Assembly (NCBI GenBank): GCA_000320545.1 | Contig: ADNK01000157.1 | Coordinates: forward strand, 74,828-138,827 | Source: Bigelowiella natans CCMP2755 | Taxonomy: Eukaryota > Cercozoa > Chlorarachniophyceae | Direction: 5' to 3' | DNA length: 64,000 bases | In this document: positions 1 to 13,566 of the stretch, piece after piece | Layout: each line of letters begins with the position of its first letter | Numbering within the stretch: position 1 is the first letter of the stretch | The notes under the pieces: model-generated | The model's database searches: none | What the model was told of the DNA's origin: nothing | What the model saw: only the letters and a program-made list of their open reading frames with translations | Program-made: the position numbers and the translations under genes

Positions 1-3000
1 AGAGCTCAGCTTCTGCGCAAAGGAGAGGTTAGGCTTGAGCACTGTACTCCTCGATAGATCGCCATTGCCATCTGCACGTTGTTGTTGTTGATGTTGTCGT
101 TGTTGTTGTTGCCCTCCAAATAGCCCCTCCACGAACGATGACTGAGAAGTAGTAGCAGCAGTAGCAGAGAAGAGGGGTGTGGTGAGGAAAACAGCAATTT
201 ATCATCGCTGGGGGAATGTCGACACGAATACTTACGTCTCGTAGAAGAAGAGCAGTCTCAGGAACGACCACACGGCAACCACTACCAGCAATACACAAAT
301 GATGAGAAGGATGATGATAGCGATGATAAAACTAATAATCAGCGTCGTGTATTAGCTGCAGGATCCCCATCACCATCAACATCAGCTTCATCATCATTAT
401 TATTAGCATTATTCATCGCCGTAGACACGGTCGACTTCATAGCTGGCCATGTAATCGTCGCACCTTTCCACTAAACTCCTCGCTACGTGCGCCATCAAGG
501 CGCCATCATCCTTTTTGTCATCGTCCTAGTAGTACAAGTCGATTGATTACGAATTTATATGATAATTTTAATTTGGTGTGGGGAGGGGGGGTGTATCAGA
601 TAGGCGGGCCACTCACACAGACAAATCAATACCTTTTCATCTTGACTCGTTATTATCAATGGCTTTGTGCTTTTGCTTCTCTTCCTCCCGCCTCCACGAG
701 ACCCGACGAGTCTGAGTGAAGCAGATAGCAATGCGATGCACGGCGACGGGGGAGGAGTAGCAGCGTTGCCTTTCTCATCATCGTCATTCTCATCGTCATC
801 ATCGTCGGTGTTGATAGAAGACGAGACAGATGAGAAGAACTCTCTGACCTTCCGTTTGACCTACAAGAGAAGGTGGGGGGGAGGGGAGCAGGATACAGTA
901 GGACGACGAACCTTTTGATCAGAGGATGTATCACTATCATCAAACACATACACACATGCATGCATGCATTATCATCGTTCTCGCTATTCTCATCGAAATC
1001 TTCGCATCTCTCCCATCGCCGCTGCAATGAATGATCTCGGAGGAGGAATACCTTCTCAATACCGCCGTCGCGCTGAATCGAAGCGAAGCCCATTCGTCGT
1101 GATTCCCAGACGATGCTGCTACTGGCGCCATTGCTGTCATCGTCCGCACTTAGCTTCTTCTTCTTCTCCTCGTCTTCTTCGTTGTTGTTGAGGATCTTGT
1201 TCTTGACGTATCCGTTGTGCGTCTTTTCACATCCATGCTCCAGGAACAAACACGCTCTGACATAGTAATAAAATATATATATGGTGGCGATGGCAGCAGC
1301 AGAGAGGGCGTGCTTCTTCTTCTTCTTCCTTCATCTTCCTTTTCTTCTTCTCCTTCTTCTTCTCCTTCTTCTCTCCTATTTTTTTTTTTCCTTCAACTTG
1401 AGATCGAACACTCAATCAACAAGATTCCCCCCCTCCCCCGATTTACAAACAATGAATGTCCATGAATTCGCACCTGACAGCTGGGTGGGTGACATGGCCA
1501 AGGACGATGCGTCGATATATCTCTTCTTCACCGTAGGCGTACCCCATCCCACATCCTGATGACGATATGTGAGGATACACGTTAGGAGGAGGAGGAGAAA
1601 GATTAAGAAGAAAGTGAAGAGAACAGAGGACCGCAAGAAGAAGAACAAGAGAGGATCTGCTGCTGCAATTCGCTACAATTTATGTATCTATCATTTGTGT
1701 TCAGCTACAGAGAGTGGAAGATCAAGCAGCATAATGCCAACTTTTAATATACTCATTATTAAAAAACATCAAATTATAAACAGCGCTAGAAGGTACAAAT
1801 TCGATTTCCATAATCATCAGGGTCATGTTAGTTACCTTTCACCTCAAATCACACACACAAACATACACACACACGCACACACACACACACCAGTATGTAT
1901 CAGATATTCATCCTATATATGGCCGTGACCTTCCGTATGTGTCAGAGCCACAAATCGGTCTATTACCACCCCTTTGCTCTTCTTCTTTGTTGATTTCTTT
2001 TCCGCCTCTACTTCGGCATTCAGGTGCTCTGCGATAAGCCCTGCACAGAAAAGACGTTTGTGGGTCGTGTGCTTAACATGATGCACTTGCTGACGAGAAG
2101 TTTTCGATACATATTTACTTAATTTTGATCATTCTTATAATTATTCATTTGACTATTATTGCTATTATTATCATCATAAATTGTTATTAGTAGTTCTCCT
2201 GACTTGCTATTTGTCCAGAGCAGAGGCTCGTCGGCATAATCAGGCCGATCTTCTCAAGAGAAAGAAGGGGGACGGGGCTAGAAGCAGCAGCTGAACCCGA
2301 ATGCCTTCCTTCCTCCTTCTCCTCCATGATATCCTTGCTACCACCGCTCTGACTTCGTTTGGTGCTTGTTGTAGTAATAGTTATTGGGCTAACGGCGCGC
2401 TCCCTGAGCACCTCCTTCACGGCAAGGGAGAGGTTTGGGTGAGCACCTGAAGATGGATTTGATAATGATGATGATGATGATGATGATGATGATGGTATCG
2501 CTGATGACGACTCCAAAGAAAAATGTACGAAGCGGAATGAAGGTGGCAGCAATGTGGCATTTGTTCTCCGCTCGACTGTCCGCACTGTGTTCTCTTCATT
2601 GACAAATTCGAAGATCGAGCCTACTCTCCCTACACTATCACTTCCTCCCCCCCCCCGCACGACGACGACGACGATAATGATAGTGATGGTGATGATGAGG
2701 ATGACTGATTAGTTGTCGTCTACCTGATTGTGCCCAGTTTCGCCATATCGACACCTGCGAGTGGAACGCTAACTCCCCCTTTGTTGCACCCCCAGAGGCC
2801 ACCCGGACGATGTCGTCAAAGAGCTCTTTGCCGAGGTCGGAGAGCTTATGGCCTTCCTGATACCGGCCCGCGTTGAAGTCCATGTCGGAAGACAGCAGCG
2901 CGTAGCGCCTACTGGTCGTGAGGATCTTGATGGTCGGGACGAACGGGAAATTGGTGATTGAGCCATTGCCGGTTACGAACAAGATCAGATTGCATCCCGA

Positions 3001-4557
3001 GGCAACCTGGCCAGCGATTGACTCCAAATCATTGCCCGGAGAGTCCATGAAGTAGTACCCCCTCTCTGCCATCGCTCGGTAGGAGGCATATTCGATTACA
3101 CCGTCGAGCCTCACATCAGCGTGCTTCTTCTTCGCCGCACCGAGCGACTTCAACGCGATGTTATACAGCCCCCTGAGATTGTTGCCGCCGGATGGGTTGG
3201 CCTCGGCCGTTTGTCCGTGCCAGGACATGCGCTCCTTGAACCGCTCCACACACGCTTGAAAATTACGCGCCGTCTCCATACTCTTCACCCTGCGGAGAAT
3301 GTAGGATTCGGCCCCAATCAGCTCGTCCGTCTCGGCCAGCAAGGCCCTTCCTCCATTCTCGATGATGTACTTCGATGCCCACCCTGCTATCGGATTGCCA
3401 GAAACCCCTGAGAAGGCGTCGCTTCCTCCGCACTGAAGAGCCACAGTCAGGCCAGAAAGCGGACATTTCTCACGAGCGCACCCAGAAAGCTCTTTCTGCC
3501 AGCTTTCCAATATGCCGATGCACGTTTTGAAAGATTTCCGGTACGATTCACCTTCGCTTGACAAGGAGCCATTGTTGGCGTCGTCGTTATCCATCAGGCT
3601 GTGAAACTGGATGTCTTCACCAGGAAGGAGGGGCATTTTGTGGACCTCTTTGCCTTCTCGAACAATATCCTCACCCCTCAATGTGTCCATCTTGCCTTTG
3701 TCGATGATCAGGCACTTCGCCACATTCTGGTGACAGCAGAACGCAGCAAGCGTTCGAACCAAGATATCGTGGTTATTTCGTCCTGCGCTCTCGGTGTGCG
3801 CCACAGCTACAACCATCGGATGGTCCATGGTATCACTACCTTGTGCGCCAATCTTAGAGCGATCCTCCTCCCAAAAATGGCCTTGGAGCGCGTTCACAAA
3901 GGGCGAGGACAGAGCAGTTGCTGCCATAACCACTATATAATTCCTTGTTCCGTACAGCCCTTTGCGTCCTCCCTTCCGAGGATACCCCATAAAGAACCCA
4001 CCTCCCCCATTATTCTTGTCTACCAAAGCCACTTGCTCCGTTATTTTCGCATCCTTCAGCTCGTAACTCGCCACAACGTCCTCGAAATTGGGGGTCTTAG
4101 GGATATCTGTTATGCCCCAGTTCGTGAGCGACACGAGCATCCTCTTGTTGCAGAGGTACTCCCCCGCTTGGACGCCATCTTTCGCGGTAATCTTACCAAA
4201 TGGCAAACCCCAGGACAGAATTTCGGTTCCAAATGGGAGCCATTTTACAGCAAATCGGTGTCCGACTAAGATTTTGGTCTTGATGACAATGCGTCTCAGA
4301 GATTGCGGTTCCGCGCCTTCTCCTTCGCCGCCTCCTCCCTTCCTTAAAAGCACTGTCCCTTGCCGAATTTCTGACGTCGCAATGGCGCAGTTGTCTCCCT
4401 GTTCAGGGAACATCGCCACTCTGTCGAATCCGAGCTCTGGGTCACCACCACCACCACCACCGCCACCTTCCTCATCACCGTCACCCCGCATAACCTTCTC
4501 TTCGTCGTCATACGCGATGGCAACCCTCTCCCGCCTTCGGTGGTGTTGCTGCTGCAT
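1..4557 (-). CDS. UxaA/GarD-family altronate/galactarate dehydratase-like protein, nine exons, 3' end off the window
   Basis: This is a sugar-acid (altronate/galactarate type) dehydratase of the long UxaA form; the exact substrate is unknown. Exons with GT-AG borders and matching phase are 4557-2724, 2446-2204, 2040-1930, 1555-1474, 1256-1052, 860-633, 525-464, 281-236 and 141 to beyond base 1. Only the 3' border of the 2446 exon's upstream intron is less certain. The first exon carries a SAF-type N-terminal domain (GHRFAV, WGLPFGK), then GTRNYIVV, VAVAHTES, LQCGGSDAFSGVSGNP, NPSGGN and GNGSITNFPFVPT. Later exons restore family motifs only after splicing: MPTSLCSGQIA joined to RLIAEHLN, LTHTE joined to GCGMGYAYG, FLEHGCEKTH, GFASIQRDGGIEK and RVVVPETALLLRD. 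The start was placed at 4557, after a GA repeat; the frame stays open to 5385, so the true start could be elsewhere. The 141 exon has a Gln-rich insert. Ser/Asp-rich low-complexity inserts sit between domains. Confidence 0.9.
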
Positions 4558-4565
4558 CGTCGTTG

Positions 4566-4570
<5 letters not shown>

Positions 4571-4618
<48 letters not shown>
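4571..4618. repeat. (CT)n microsatellite upstream of the UxaA-family gene
   Basis: An almost pure CT tract lies immediately upstream of the chosen start codon of the dehydratase. Read on the minus strand it is a GA tract. Translating it would give an Arg-Glu repeat, so it is more likely 5' untranslated sequence than coding. Confidence 0.85.
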
Positions 4619-4619
<1 letters not shown>

Positions 4620-4621
<2 letters not shown>

Positions 4622-6162
4622 CGTCCTGGTGTCCTGCCGGATAGAAAGATTTCAGCTGTGTTGCACGGAACGAGCACTGTTTCTCGAAATAGGCCTGGTT
4701 CTATCCCTGCGACAATGACAAATGAATGCGAATATGCGAAATGGAACGGCGTTTCATGGCTCAGGAACCACGGACAAGAACGACGACAGAGATAAGGAGG
4801 TGCACCAAAAGCGATAACCACGAAGTAAGTACACGTAGTGGCACTGAAGGCAAAGGAACATAAAAAAGGAAGAGGAGGAGGAAGAGAAGGAGGAGGAGGA
4901 AGAACACAAGTGATTGGAGTGAATGGCAGACACACACGTGTCCTGCTCCTTTTCCCGCTCCGTCCTCCTTGTCCTTTTCGTCTTCTTCCTTCCCTATGAC
5001 CTGACTCCTCTTGTTCGTCGTGACGGCTACGGTTTCCTCCAAAATAGTAGTGGTAGCAGCAGCAGTAGTAGTGGCATCGAGGATGGGAACTTCCTCCGCC
5101 GCACCCGCAACAACCACCCGTTGAAACCGGGTTCTGCACTTGTACATGGACGGGGTAGAAATGCTGCAGCTCTGCCATTGGCCCCGAGGTGTAATCACGA
5201 AAACGTAGTATTTTTGGTGCTATTTGGGGGTGTTTATGATAATAGTAATATGTAGTAAGGGTGCTGCTAATTGCTGCTACTGTTGAGCATGCTGCTGCTG
5301 GCTCTGTAGGGCTCACAAACCTGTTTTGATCGATATTTGGTCTCCATTCAAAGGCGCTCGCTGCTGCTGCCTCGGAGCAGCCCAAGAGCGAGTGGCGCTA
5401 GATTGCGCGGAGGGGGTTACGATGACATGCCCGACACCATGGTATCAATATTAGTTTTTCACAAGAGTTCTGCCTGTCAACGACAGCTTGATATCGAGCG
5501 TTACATTTATAATCTCTCGGGGGTCCGATTAATAATTCAGGGATTATTCACGCTGCACGATGTTGGCGCGTACGCTTGGAAGGAGGACTGGCAACTGGTA
5601 TGCAGTATGATCAGCTGTTTGTAGCTCTCGTTCCTGTCTTTGATGTTGTTCGTACCCTTTTCACTGATCTTTAACAATCCCTTCATAGTGGGCACTGCCC
5701 CTTTCTCATATTTCATTCGGGTGATTGTTAGGAAGACGACCAAGCGTACATGGAGGTTTACATACTAGTCGATGACGACTTAAACCTGAGGGACTGCCAG
5801 GTGATAATCGTACCTCATTATCAAAGAAGGGATTCTAATCTACTCCATTTAAACGACGTTTTAATGAAGATGATAGTCGCAACTGTCGTGGAGAAATCAG
5901 CGTCCGCCACCATATGCGGTCTTTTGCTCGAGTTATCATCACTGAGAGAGAGCCTGTAATGCTATTTGTGCGCCTTGAAATGATCAGATTAAGTACGAAC
6001 CGTTTCAGCTTAGTGTGACGATCCGGGGGGAGCAAGTCCTAAGTAATAATACTGCCAAGATGGTGGTGGTGGTCGTTGTGCTGCTGATAATTGTGATAAT
6101 GATGATGATGATGCGACGACAGATGATGTGGTTTAATAACGCATGCTTTTGAGATATGTCGG

Positions 6163-6204
<42 letters not shown>

Positions 6205-8069
6205 TGTGTGTGTAGATGGGACTCTACGACATCGGATACGTCCAGACCTCTGTTGCCACGAAATCGATATTCTTTATGGGGTATTCATACTCACTCACTG
6301 TTTTACCTTTTGTCTACGAGTGAGTCATCTTCTGATGATAGCTATCGTTTGCATATGTGCGTCGCTGATGCATTCATTAGAACCGTGTCCGGAATGAGAA
6401 GTATCTCAACAAGAGATGCCTCTTCATTCAATTGGCAAAGTTTGAGTGGAAGGTGATCATGGCATTTCGGGAATAAGAGAAGCTAAAATGAACTAATAAT
6501 AATAATAAGATGATGATGATGGTGATGATGATGATGATGATAGTGACAGTGAAGAGTTTGACGAATTGATGTGGATCTCACCAGATTTGGAAAACACTTC
6601 TTGAGGACGAAGCTACGACGCAGGTGGATAACACAGATGATCTGCAATGATGTCGTCATGCGTTGCATTGCCATAAGCTATCTGTCGTCAAAAGCATGTT
6701 AGTAGTAGTTGTAGTAGTAATAATGGTAGTAGTGATAGTAGTAGTAGAATAGTACTAGAATTAGTAGTACAAGTAGATTTGTTGACCAAAACGTGTCTTT
6801 CCGGTACAAAAAACGCACACGCACACGCACACTGCCTCTGCCTCTTTATGAACACGCCAATACGATAATTCCTTTAGACATACGACCAGGCCCACAACAT
6901 TACGAGTGAATATGAGTAGCTGCACGAGCGTGTGCGTGTGTGTGTGGGTGTCTTCAAAGCAGCACTGGGTCGCCAGTCACTTGATAATACAAGGCGAGAA
7001 GATATTATCACCCAGCACACAATTAGCTAGGTCACATGATGGATTGTAGCGTACGCACCTAGCATCAAGATACTCGCAAGCAAAAGAAGGCACCATCATG
7101 CAAAGATCCAGCATGCCCTGTTTCATGTGCGATGTATTGTCAACATACGCGTCGTGCGTAGCGTGCTGCATGCATGCGCTATATCCAGATGTCAGATGTT
7201 CTTGCCTCTCCTTCCTAGCTCCCCATACACTCATCATATACTAATCAACACGGCAACAACTATGTCACCCTTGTCTGCTAGCTAGCTAGTTGTGTCTACA
7301 TATATGACGAAACTAAGCCTAGCGCGTATATGCTGCAAACATTCATCGTTTAGTAAAAAAGTAATGGGATGATGAACGCCTGGAAGCCTCTCAGGTATAT
7401 AGCACATTGTCCGTTTCAAAGCCGCATAGATGAACGAGGCGCCACTACTGCAACAGCAATGTGCACACTGTGATGTCCAAACTTGCGTCTCACTATAGCT
7501 GATCGAAGATTAACAAGCTAGCAAGCTACGCTACATCGCATCGCGACATTTCAACCATGGCGGCGGTAAACGAGTATCACACGTTAAGGATACTGTATCT
7601 AGTTGGATGCATATTCATTGATACGGCGGTATGTACATGAACATATCACGCTAGAAACAATAGCTACGACTATGATGGCTGTGCGTGTTGTGTGGTCCAT
7701 ACATATATACAAAGCACAGCGATGGCGCGCGCTGTATCGTAATTGTATTGCTCGACCGACCACACACACATACGTAGACAGGTTTTCCTCTGCATGTCTA
7801 TGGATCAAACAGTGGAGCCTGATGTACTAGATGCGATCGATACATTTACGAATCTGAAGATTCCTTGCTGCGAATCAAATGTCTCATTGATGTTCATGTT
7901 ATTCTGAAATTTAAGCGTTTATGAGCTCCCACAATGCAACAATGTAATGTGACGCGAGAGGTGGTCATCATATACTGGATATATTGTGGGTTTTTTCTGG
8001 ACCAAGCTGCTGCATGAAAAAAAGACCACATGCTTTGCTGCTTGCACCTATTTTCTGCCATCATCATCT
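4620..8069. other. Region without a recognisable gene
   Basis: Between the dehydratase and the large minus-strand gene I see only short open frames without family motifs. There is a (GT)n microsatellite at about 6170-6213, an ATG/GAT trinucleotide tract near 6510-6541, and scattered TAG/GTA trinucleotides around 6700-6770. Bases 7250-7560 contain CTAG- and CATG-rich sequence like that in other intergenic stretches of the window. Confidence 0.6.
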
Positions 8070-8582
8070 TCATTCAATCGATCCACAAGTTCCCTCTTCC
8101 TCCCGGAGGCTGGGAGCCCTCTCTCCTTCAATAGGTCCTTCAACTGCGAAAGTAACAGATGCACGAACGAACAACGTCATCAGAGGATCAAAACGGCAAG
8201 AGACACGGGCTTTTCTTCTCCGGGGAAGGGTGATCAAAGACTTGTTAGTGATTAGTTTATTGTTATTATTCCTACGGACTTTGACTACAGTCATTTTCTC
8301 GTAGGACGCACTCTGCCCTGGGCCCGCCGGACTCTGCTGCTGCTGACTCTGCGGTGGGTTGTCGTTCCTTGATGATGTGCTCCTCCCATCCGGCCTCTTC
8401 TTCGACTGCTGAAACGCCGCACCACCCATTTTGGATTTATTTGCACGGCGAGCTTCTCTCGATGTTCGCCATCTATTGGCCTGTCCTTGACCGCTACTGA
8501 CTTCGCCGCCACCACCACCACCCGAAGCAGCTGTTCCACCGGCGCGGAAGCCCGATCCTCCCCTATAGATACATGTTATATC

Positions 8583-8616
<34 letters not shown>

Positions 8617-9185
8617 GTGATGATGGTGATGATATCGCTGGCGCTTGTTGTAGAACACCTCAAACATAATAGCTGGCTAACGTGTTTTTTTTAAAGTAGC
8701 GGTGAAACAGGCAAACACGATTTCCTCATTCGCTGTTAAGGGGAGGGAGAGGAGGGGACCGGTGGTTTATAGACGACGACAGCGATGACGATGACGATGA
8801 GGATAACCTTGCCAACGGCATTCTGCCTGGCCGTCTTGATGACAGTAGAGGAGTAGAGGAAGAAGAGGAAGAAGAAGAAGAAGAAGGTGCCTCATCTGCT
8901 CTTGTTGTACTCTTTGGGCTGTTTGACGAAGAAGAAGAGGAAGATGAACCTCCCCCACCACCTCCCCCACCACCACCACCTCCTCCTCCTCCTCCTCCTC
9001 CTCTAGGACCTCTTCTATGGCCGGCACTTTGTTGCAGCTCATATGTCTTCTTATAAGATTCACGCATTCGTTTCGCCTCCATCTTGTCGTCCATGGGGGC
9101 CTAGCAGGAAACAAATACACGACATCCGATTACACACAATCACAATCACAATCACGCAAACATGCATGCATAAATAGAGAGAGGA

Positions 9186-9230
<45 letters not shown>

Positions 9231-9966
9231 CAGAGAGAAAGAGCACTTCCATGTTGGTAAAACGGATATAAGAAACATGAAAATTGGTCTGAACACACTC
9301 TTATTATCATCACACAACAAAGCCACCAACGCAGCAGCATGCTATGTACGCATACAACATATGCACGCCGCCTCACCACCACTACCAGCACCTTAAGGAA
9401 TGGCGCCTTTTCTATGCGGGAGCCAGGATCCGGTCGCTTGTATTCATACATCCACGAGTCCTGGCCTTCAGCTTTCCAGTCAATGTTCCAATTCACGAAC
9501 ACCATCCTGTCTCGCGGCTCTAAGTCTGATGATCGGTTTGGTGGTTCAGAGTAGGATGATGATGATGATGATGATGACAACGACGATGATGATGATTATG
9601 ACGATGATGATTGTTTTGCACAGGGCAGCGAAAAAACAACTGTTCTCCTCTATGCTGCTGCTGCTGCTACTGCTACTACTACCACTTCACTAGTGTTTAC
9701 CAAAGCTTTGTCCCTTTGGGAAGGCAAGGCGGCGAATCTCGTGAATATCACGGAGTGACACGTTGTAGTTATACCAGTCTTCCAGCTCGACCTTGATGCG
9801 GTGCGAAGGCCATCCCTTCCGAGTGTACCCCTCCACGAGCCTTTTCAGCTCGCGCTTCGTCGGTGCGTCCCGGATGTTTCCTCTGGAGATGATTGTCAAT
9901 ATGAGGAGGGAGTTTACAGGAGGGGAGGGAGGGGGGGGGGCGTGCGTGCATAAAAGCACTCTCTCT

Positions 9967-10014
<48 letters not shown>

Positions 10015-10332
10015 TACCGAAGCTGCGGGTAGAGATAGTCCGGGATGGGAGCTTCCTCCACCTGATCCCACCATGGTTCCTTCCGCAGCATCGCTGTCTC
10101 CAAGTTAAAGCTGTATGCAGCTAACGGGGAGGATTCGTAAGGGGGGGGGGAGGGGGGCAAGGATGAATACAAGAAGCATCAGGATTGTGATTCGTCAAGT
10201 ATGGTCATCGATCCTCTCAGCTCCCTCATCCCCCTCAACAACGACGAAGACAGCAAATCGATGAATAGAAACAGGAAGTATCATAGCGTGCGGCTAAATG
10301 GTACTGCATGCTCCTCCTAGACCGACTGATCG

Positions 10333-10369
<37 letters not shown>

Positions 10370-12093
10370 TATAATATTTATACTTATGCTATCATCTATC
10401 TACACATCTTCTTCTCCTACCTTCTGGATCATCGTACTCGAAGTACTCGGGTATATCATCGATCACGTACGGATCGTCATTTTCGGGGATCTCTTCCACT
10501 TGCTCCAGCCCCTCCCCACCCCCCCCTCCCGTCCCATCGGTGTAGGTCGCTAACGTATAGTTTTGCTCGATACGGTCTCCACGGCTTTGATATGGCCTCA
10601 AGACGCCAGGCTTGTACTGCTGCTCCGGCTGTTGGTCTACTCCTCCAATAGAAGCGTCTTGTGCATTATCATGGGGAGGAGGGGAAGGGGGTGGAGGAGT
10701 GCCACTATCACGCTCCCCTGCCTCCTCCCTCTTCGAGCCGCTGCTATCATCCGCATAGTTTTGAATACTATTTCCTCCCCCACCAGTAGCAGCATCGTCC
10801 TCGAGCATATCTGGGGAATTGGTCACGGAGTCGTCCTCCGTTAGCTCAACCATTCTTCCATCGCTGGCCATCACTGGGCGACCTCCTTGGGTAGTGGTGC
10901 GGATAGGAGGAGGAGGAGGAGGAGGAGGAGGAGCTGATGCTGTTGCTTCTTCTCCCTCTTCTCCTCCCTCTGCTGATTGCGGCTCTTTTCGTCGTCGCCG
11001 CCGCCGCCGTTGGCGTCCGTTCTCACGCACAAGCGGATCAAGGGGACTGACACCTCGGATAGGCTCGGGCGCCTCCACCTGCTCTTTCAGCTCCCTCTCT
11101 TCCCAAGGCCCCCCGACCATTACGTCCGGAAACTCCTCGTCGAAGTCCATCGCATCCAATTCGTCCCTGATAGAGCCGACGATGCTCGCCACCTCCTCCT
11201 CGTCGACGTGCTCCTCCCGCTCCTCCTGGGAGATAGGCCGCGAAATCGTCGGCCCCTCAAACTCCCATTTGTCCATGCTGAAGAAAGACCCCTCCCCCTG
11301 CTCGTGCTCCTCTGAGGAATACTCGTCGTCGTATACTGGAATGTCGTCGTCGTCGTCGTCACCGATCAGTTCTTCCTTCGGTACCTCCCCCGGTCTCCTC
11401 CTCCTCTTCTCATCTCTCATTTGTCGCCGTTTCTTCGCGTCCCGGTCGATTAGGTAGTATGTTTGGATATCCTCCTTCTTCGGAGGACCTCGAATCTGGT
11501 CGCCGTCAAACGATCTGGGAACCTCAATCAGCACTGGCTGGATGCCCCGACGATGACGATGACGATGACGATGAGGACGAAGACCAAGCGCCTCCTCCTC
11601 TCGCCTTCGCTGCAGAACGTAGTAGGGAGACCACGACGAAGAAGATGACGCAGCGAGGGGGGAGGAGGCATGCCCGACCGGCATCGCGTGAGGGGAGAAG
11701 ATGGATGACAACGATGAGGAGGAGGTGAAGGAAGAAGAAGAAGAGACGCCCCCACGAGAGAATCGGTCAGGAAAGTGAGAGTTGATGATTTTTATGGTTG
11801 GGGACAAAGGGCCACGGGAAACAGATTTGCGAGAGAATCCTCTGTTTGTCTTCCTTGCTTCAACAGGCAGCTTACCTTCATCATTTGGACTACTTTGAGG
11901 TAGTATGGAGGCGTCGAAGTCATGCAAGAGAGGGGAGTCAGGGTCATCTCCTTGCTCTGCGGCAAGCTGATCGAAGATATCGTAGTCTGCTGCTGCTGCT
12001 TAAACGAGAGAGAAGACACCAGACGGAACAACGTATTATCACTTTAGAAGTAAAAAATTGATCGTGAAGCGAAATCAACAATGTACAAACACA

Positions 12094-12171
<78 letters not shown>

Positions 12172-12172
12172 C

Positions 12173-12205
<33 letters not shown>

Positions 12206-13535
12206 TCGCATCACATTGTAGGAAACGAGAGACGAAATGATCGTCATGATTATTTCTTATGTATGGGATGCACGAACATAGAGGAGGAGGAAGGTTGTCA
12301 TTATTTACATGTGATCTGCTGCGTAGAAAATACGACCACCACCGTCATCGTCATCATCATCATCACCACCAGTATCACTATCACCAGCACAGTCACCACT
12401 ACCTCCCTCTCCTTCGAGAATAGCCGTGATTTCTGTTTCGCCGTTTCCCTCCTCACCATCCTCCTCCTCCTCCTCTTGCTCCTGCTGCTGTTGATCCTCC
12501 CACTGCACACCGGGATTCGCAGCTACAAAAGCATCTGTCAGTCGCGCAACGAGAGCCGCCTTCGACCCGGACACGGGCAGCCCCTTCTCCCTGAGCCGCG
12601 TCTTTAGCTCTTTGATCGTCATCCACTCGAAGTCCTTCGGCGTCTCCGGCGTCTGGTTGGCCCTGCTGTTCTCCTCATCTACCGACAGCGACACTGTGGC
12701 GATTTGGCTGTCAAGCATCTCGATAGCCAGCCGGACGATGCCTTGCTCGTTCCAGGGGTAGGGGCGGGAGTCCATGGGGATGGTGGGGTCTTCCAGGTAG
12801 TCTCTGATGGCCTCGAGCTTGCGAACAGCTTTTGACGACGACGACGATGAAGAAGAGGAGGAGGAGGAGGAGGGGGAAGAGGACGACGAATCATCACGCT
12901 GCTGCTGGCCATCGCCCATCTCTTCCCCCCCGCCGCCGCCGCCGCCTTCCCTGTCCTTCATGTCCATGAACATCGTCTGGTTCATGCGGTTCTCGAGTTC
13001 CTGCAGTTTTCGGAGGACGAAGCTCTTCTGCCGACTCTCCGCCTGGCGCTTGCGCACGACCTCGATATCGGGCTGGATTAGGCGCTGGATCTCGGAAATG
13101 CGCTCCAGGGCGGCGTGTTGTGCGTCCTTGGCCCTCCACCGTGGATGCTCTAGTGCATCGATCGAGCGGATCCAGAGGGCTGCCTCCCGCAACTGAGCCT
13201 GCAGCTTGAAGAGGGGGTTGACGTTGTAAGGCACGATGACGAGGTGCGACCGATTTTGGAGGAGGGCGTTCACTTCGAGCTTCATCATCTCTCGGTGGAA
13301 CGCGCGAATCCGTCTGGGGTACCTGGGCGGCGTCACCTGGAGTGCCTTCAGGATGTCCTCCGTGCTGTCCGACTGAGACTGCAGCAGCGCGAGCGTGTCG
13401 GTCTCGCTCTGCTCTTCTCGCCACTGCATGTGCGATGATGAAAGGAGGGTCAAAATGTAAGGAGGAGGAGGAGGAGGAGGAGGAGGAGGAAGAGGAGGAG
13501 GGGGAAAAGGGGCAGGGATAGAACGTCAATGAGAT

Positions 13536-13566
<31 letters not shown>

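Noticed and set aside
656-1249. A 197-codon minus-strand frame as a separate gene
   Set aside because: It contains LEHGCEKTH and GFASIQRDGGIEK, which are internal motifs of the UxaA family; splice sites join it in phase to the gene at 2724-4557.
4088-4795. Plus-strand 235-codon frame opposite the dehydratase
   Set aside because: It is antisense to the strongly conserved minus-strand exon and consists of low-complexity Pro/Ser/Leu runs.
4558-5385. N-terminal extension of the dehydratase frame
   Set aside because: It runs through a GA microsatellite and shows no domain, so it is more likely untranslated, though I cannot exclude a longer start.
12305-13453. SAP-domain gene standing alone
   Set aside because: The upstream exon ends in a donor (AATGAG|GTGGGA) and this one begins with an acceptor (CATGCAG|TGG) in matching phase, so it is treated as part of the large gene.
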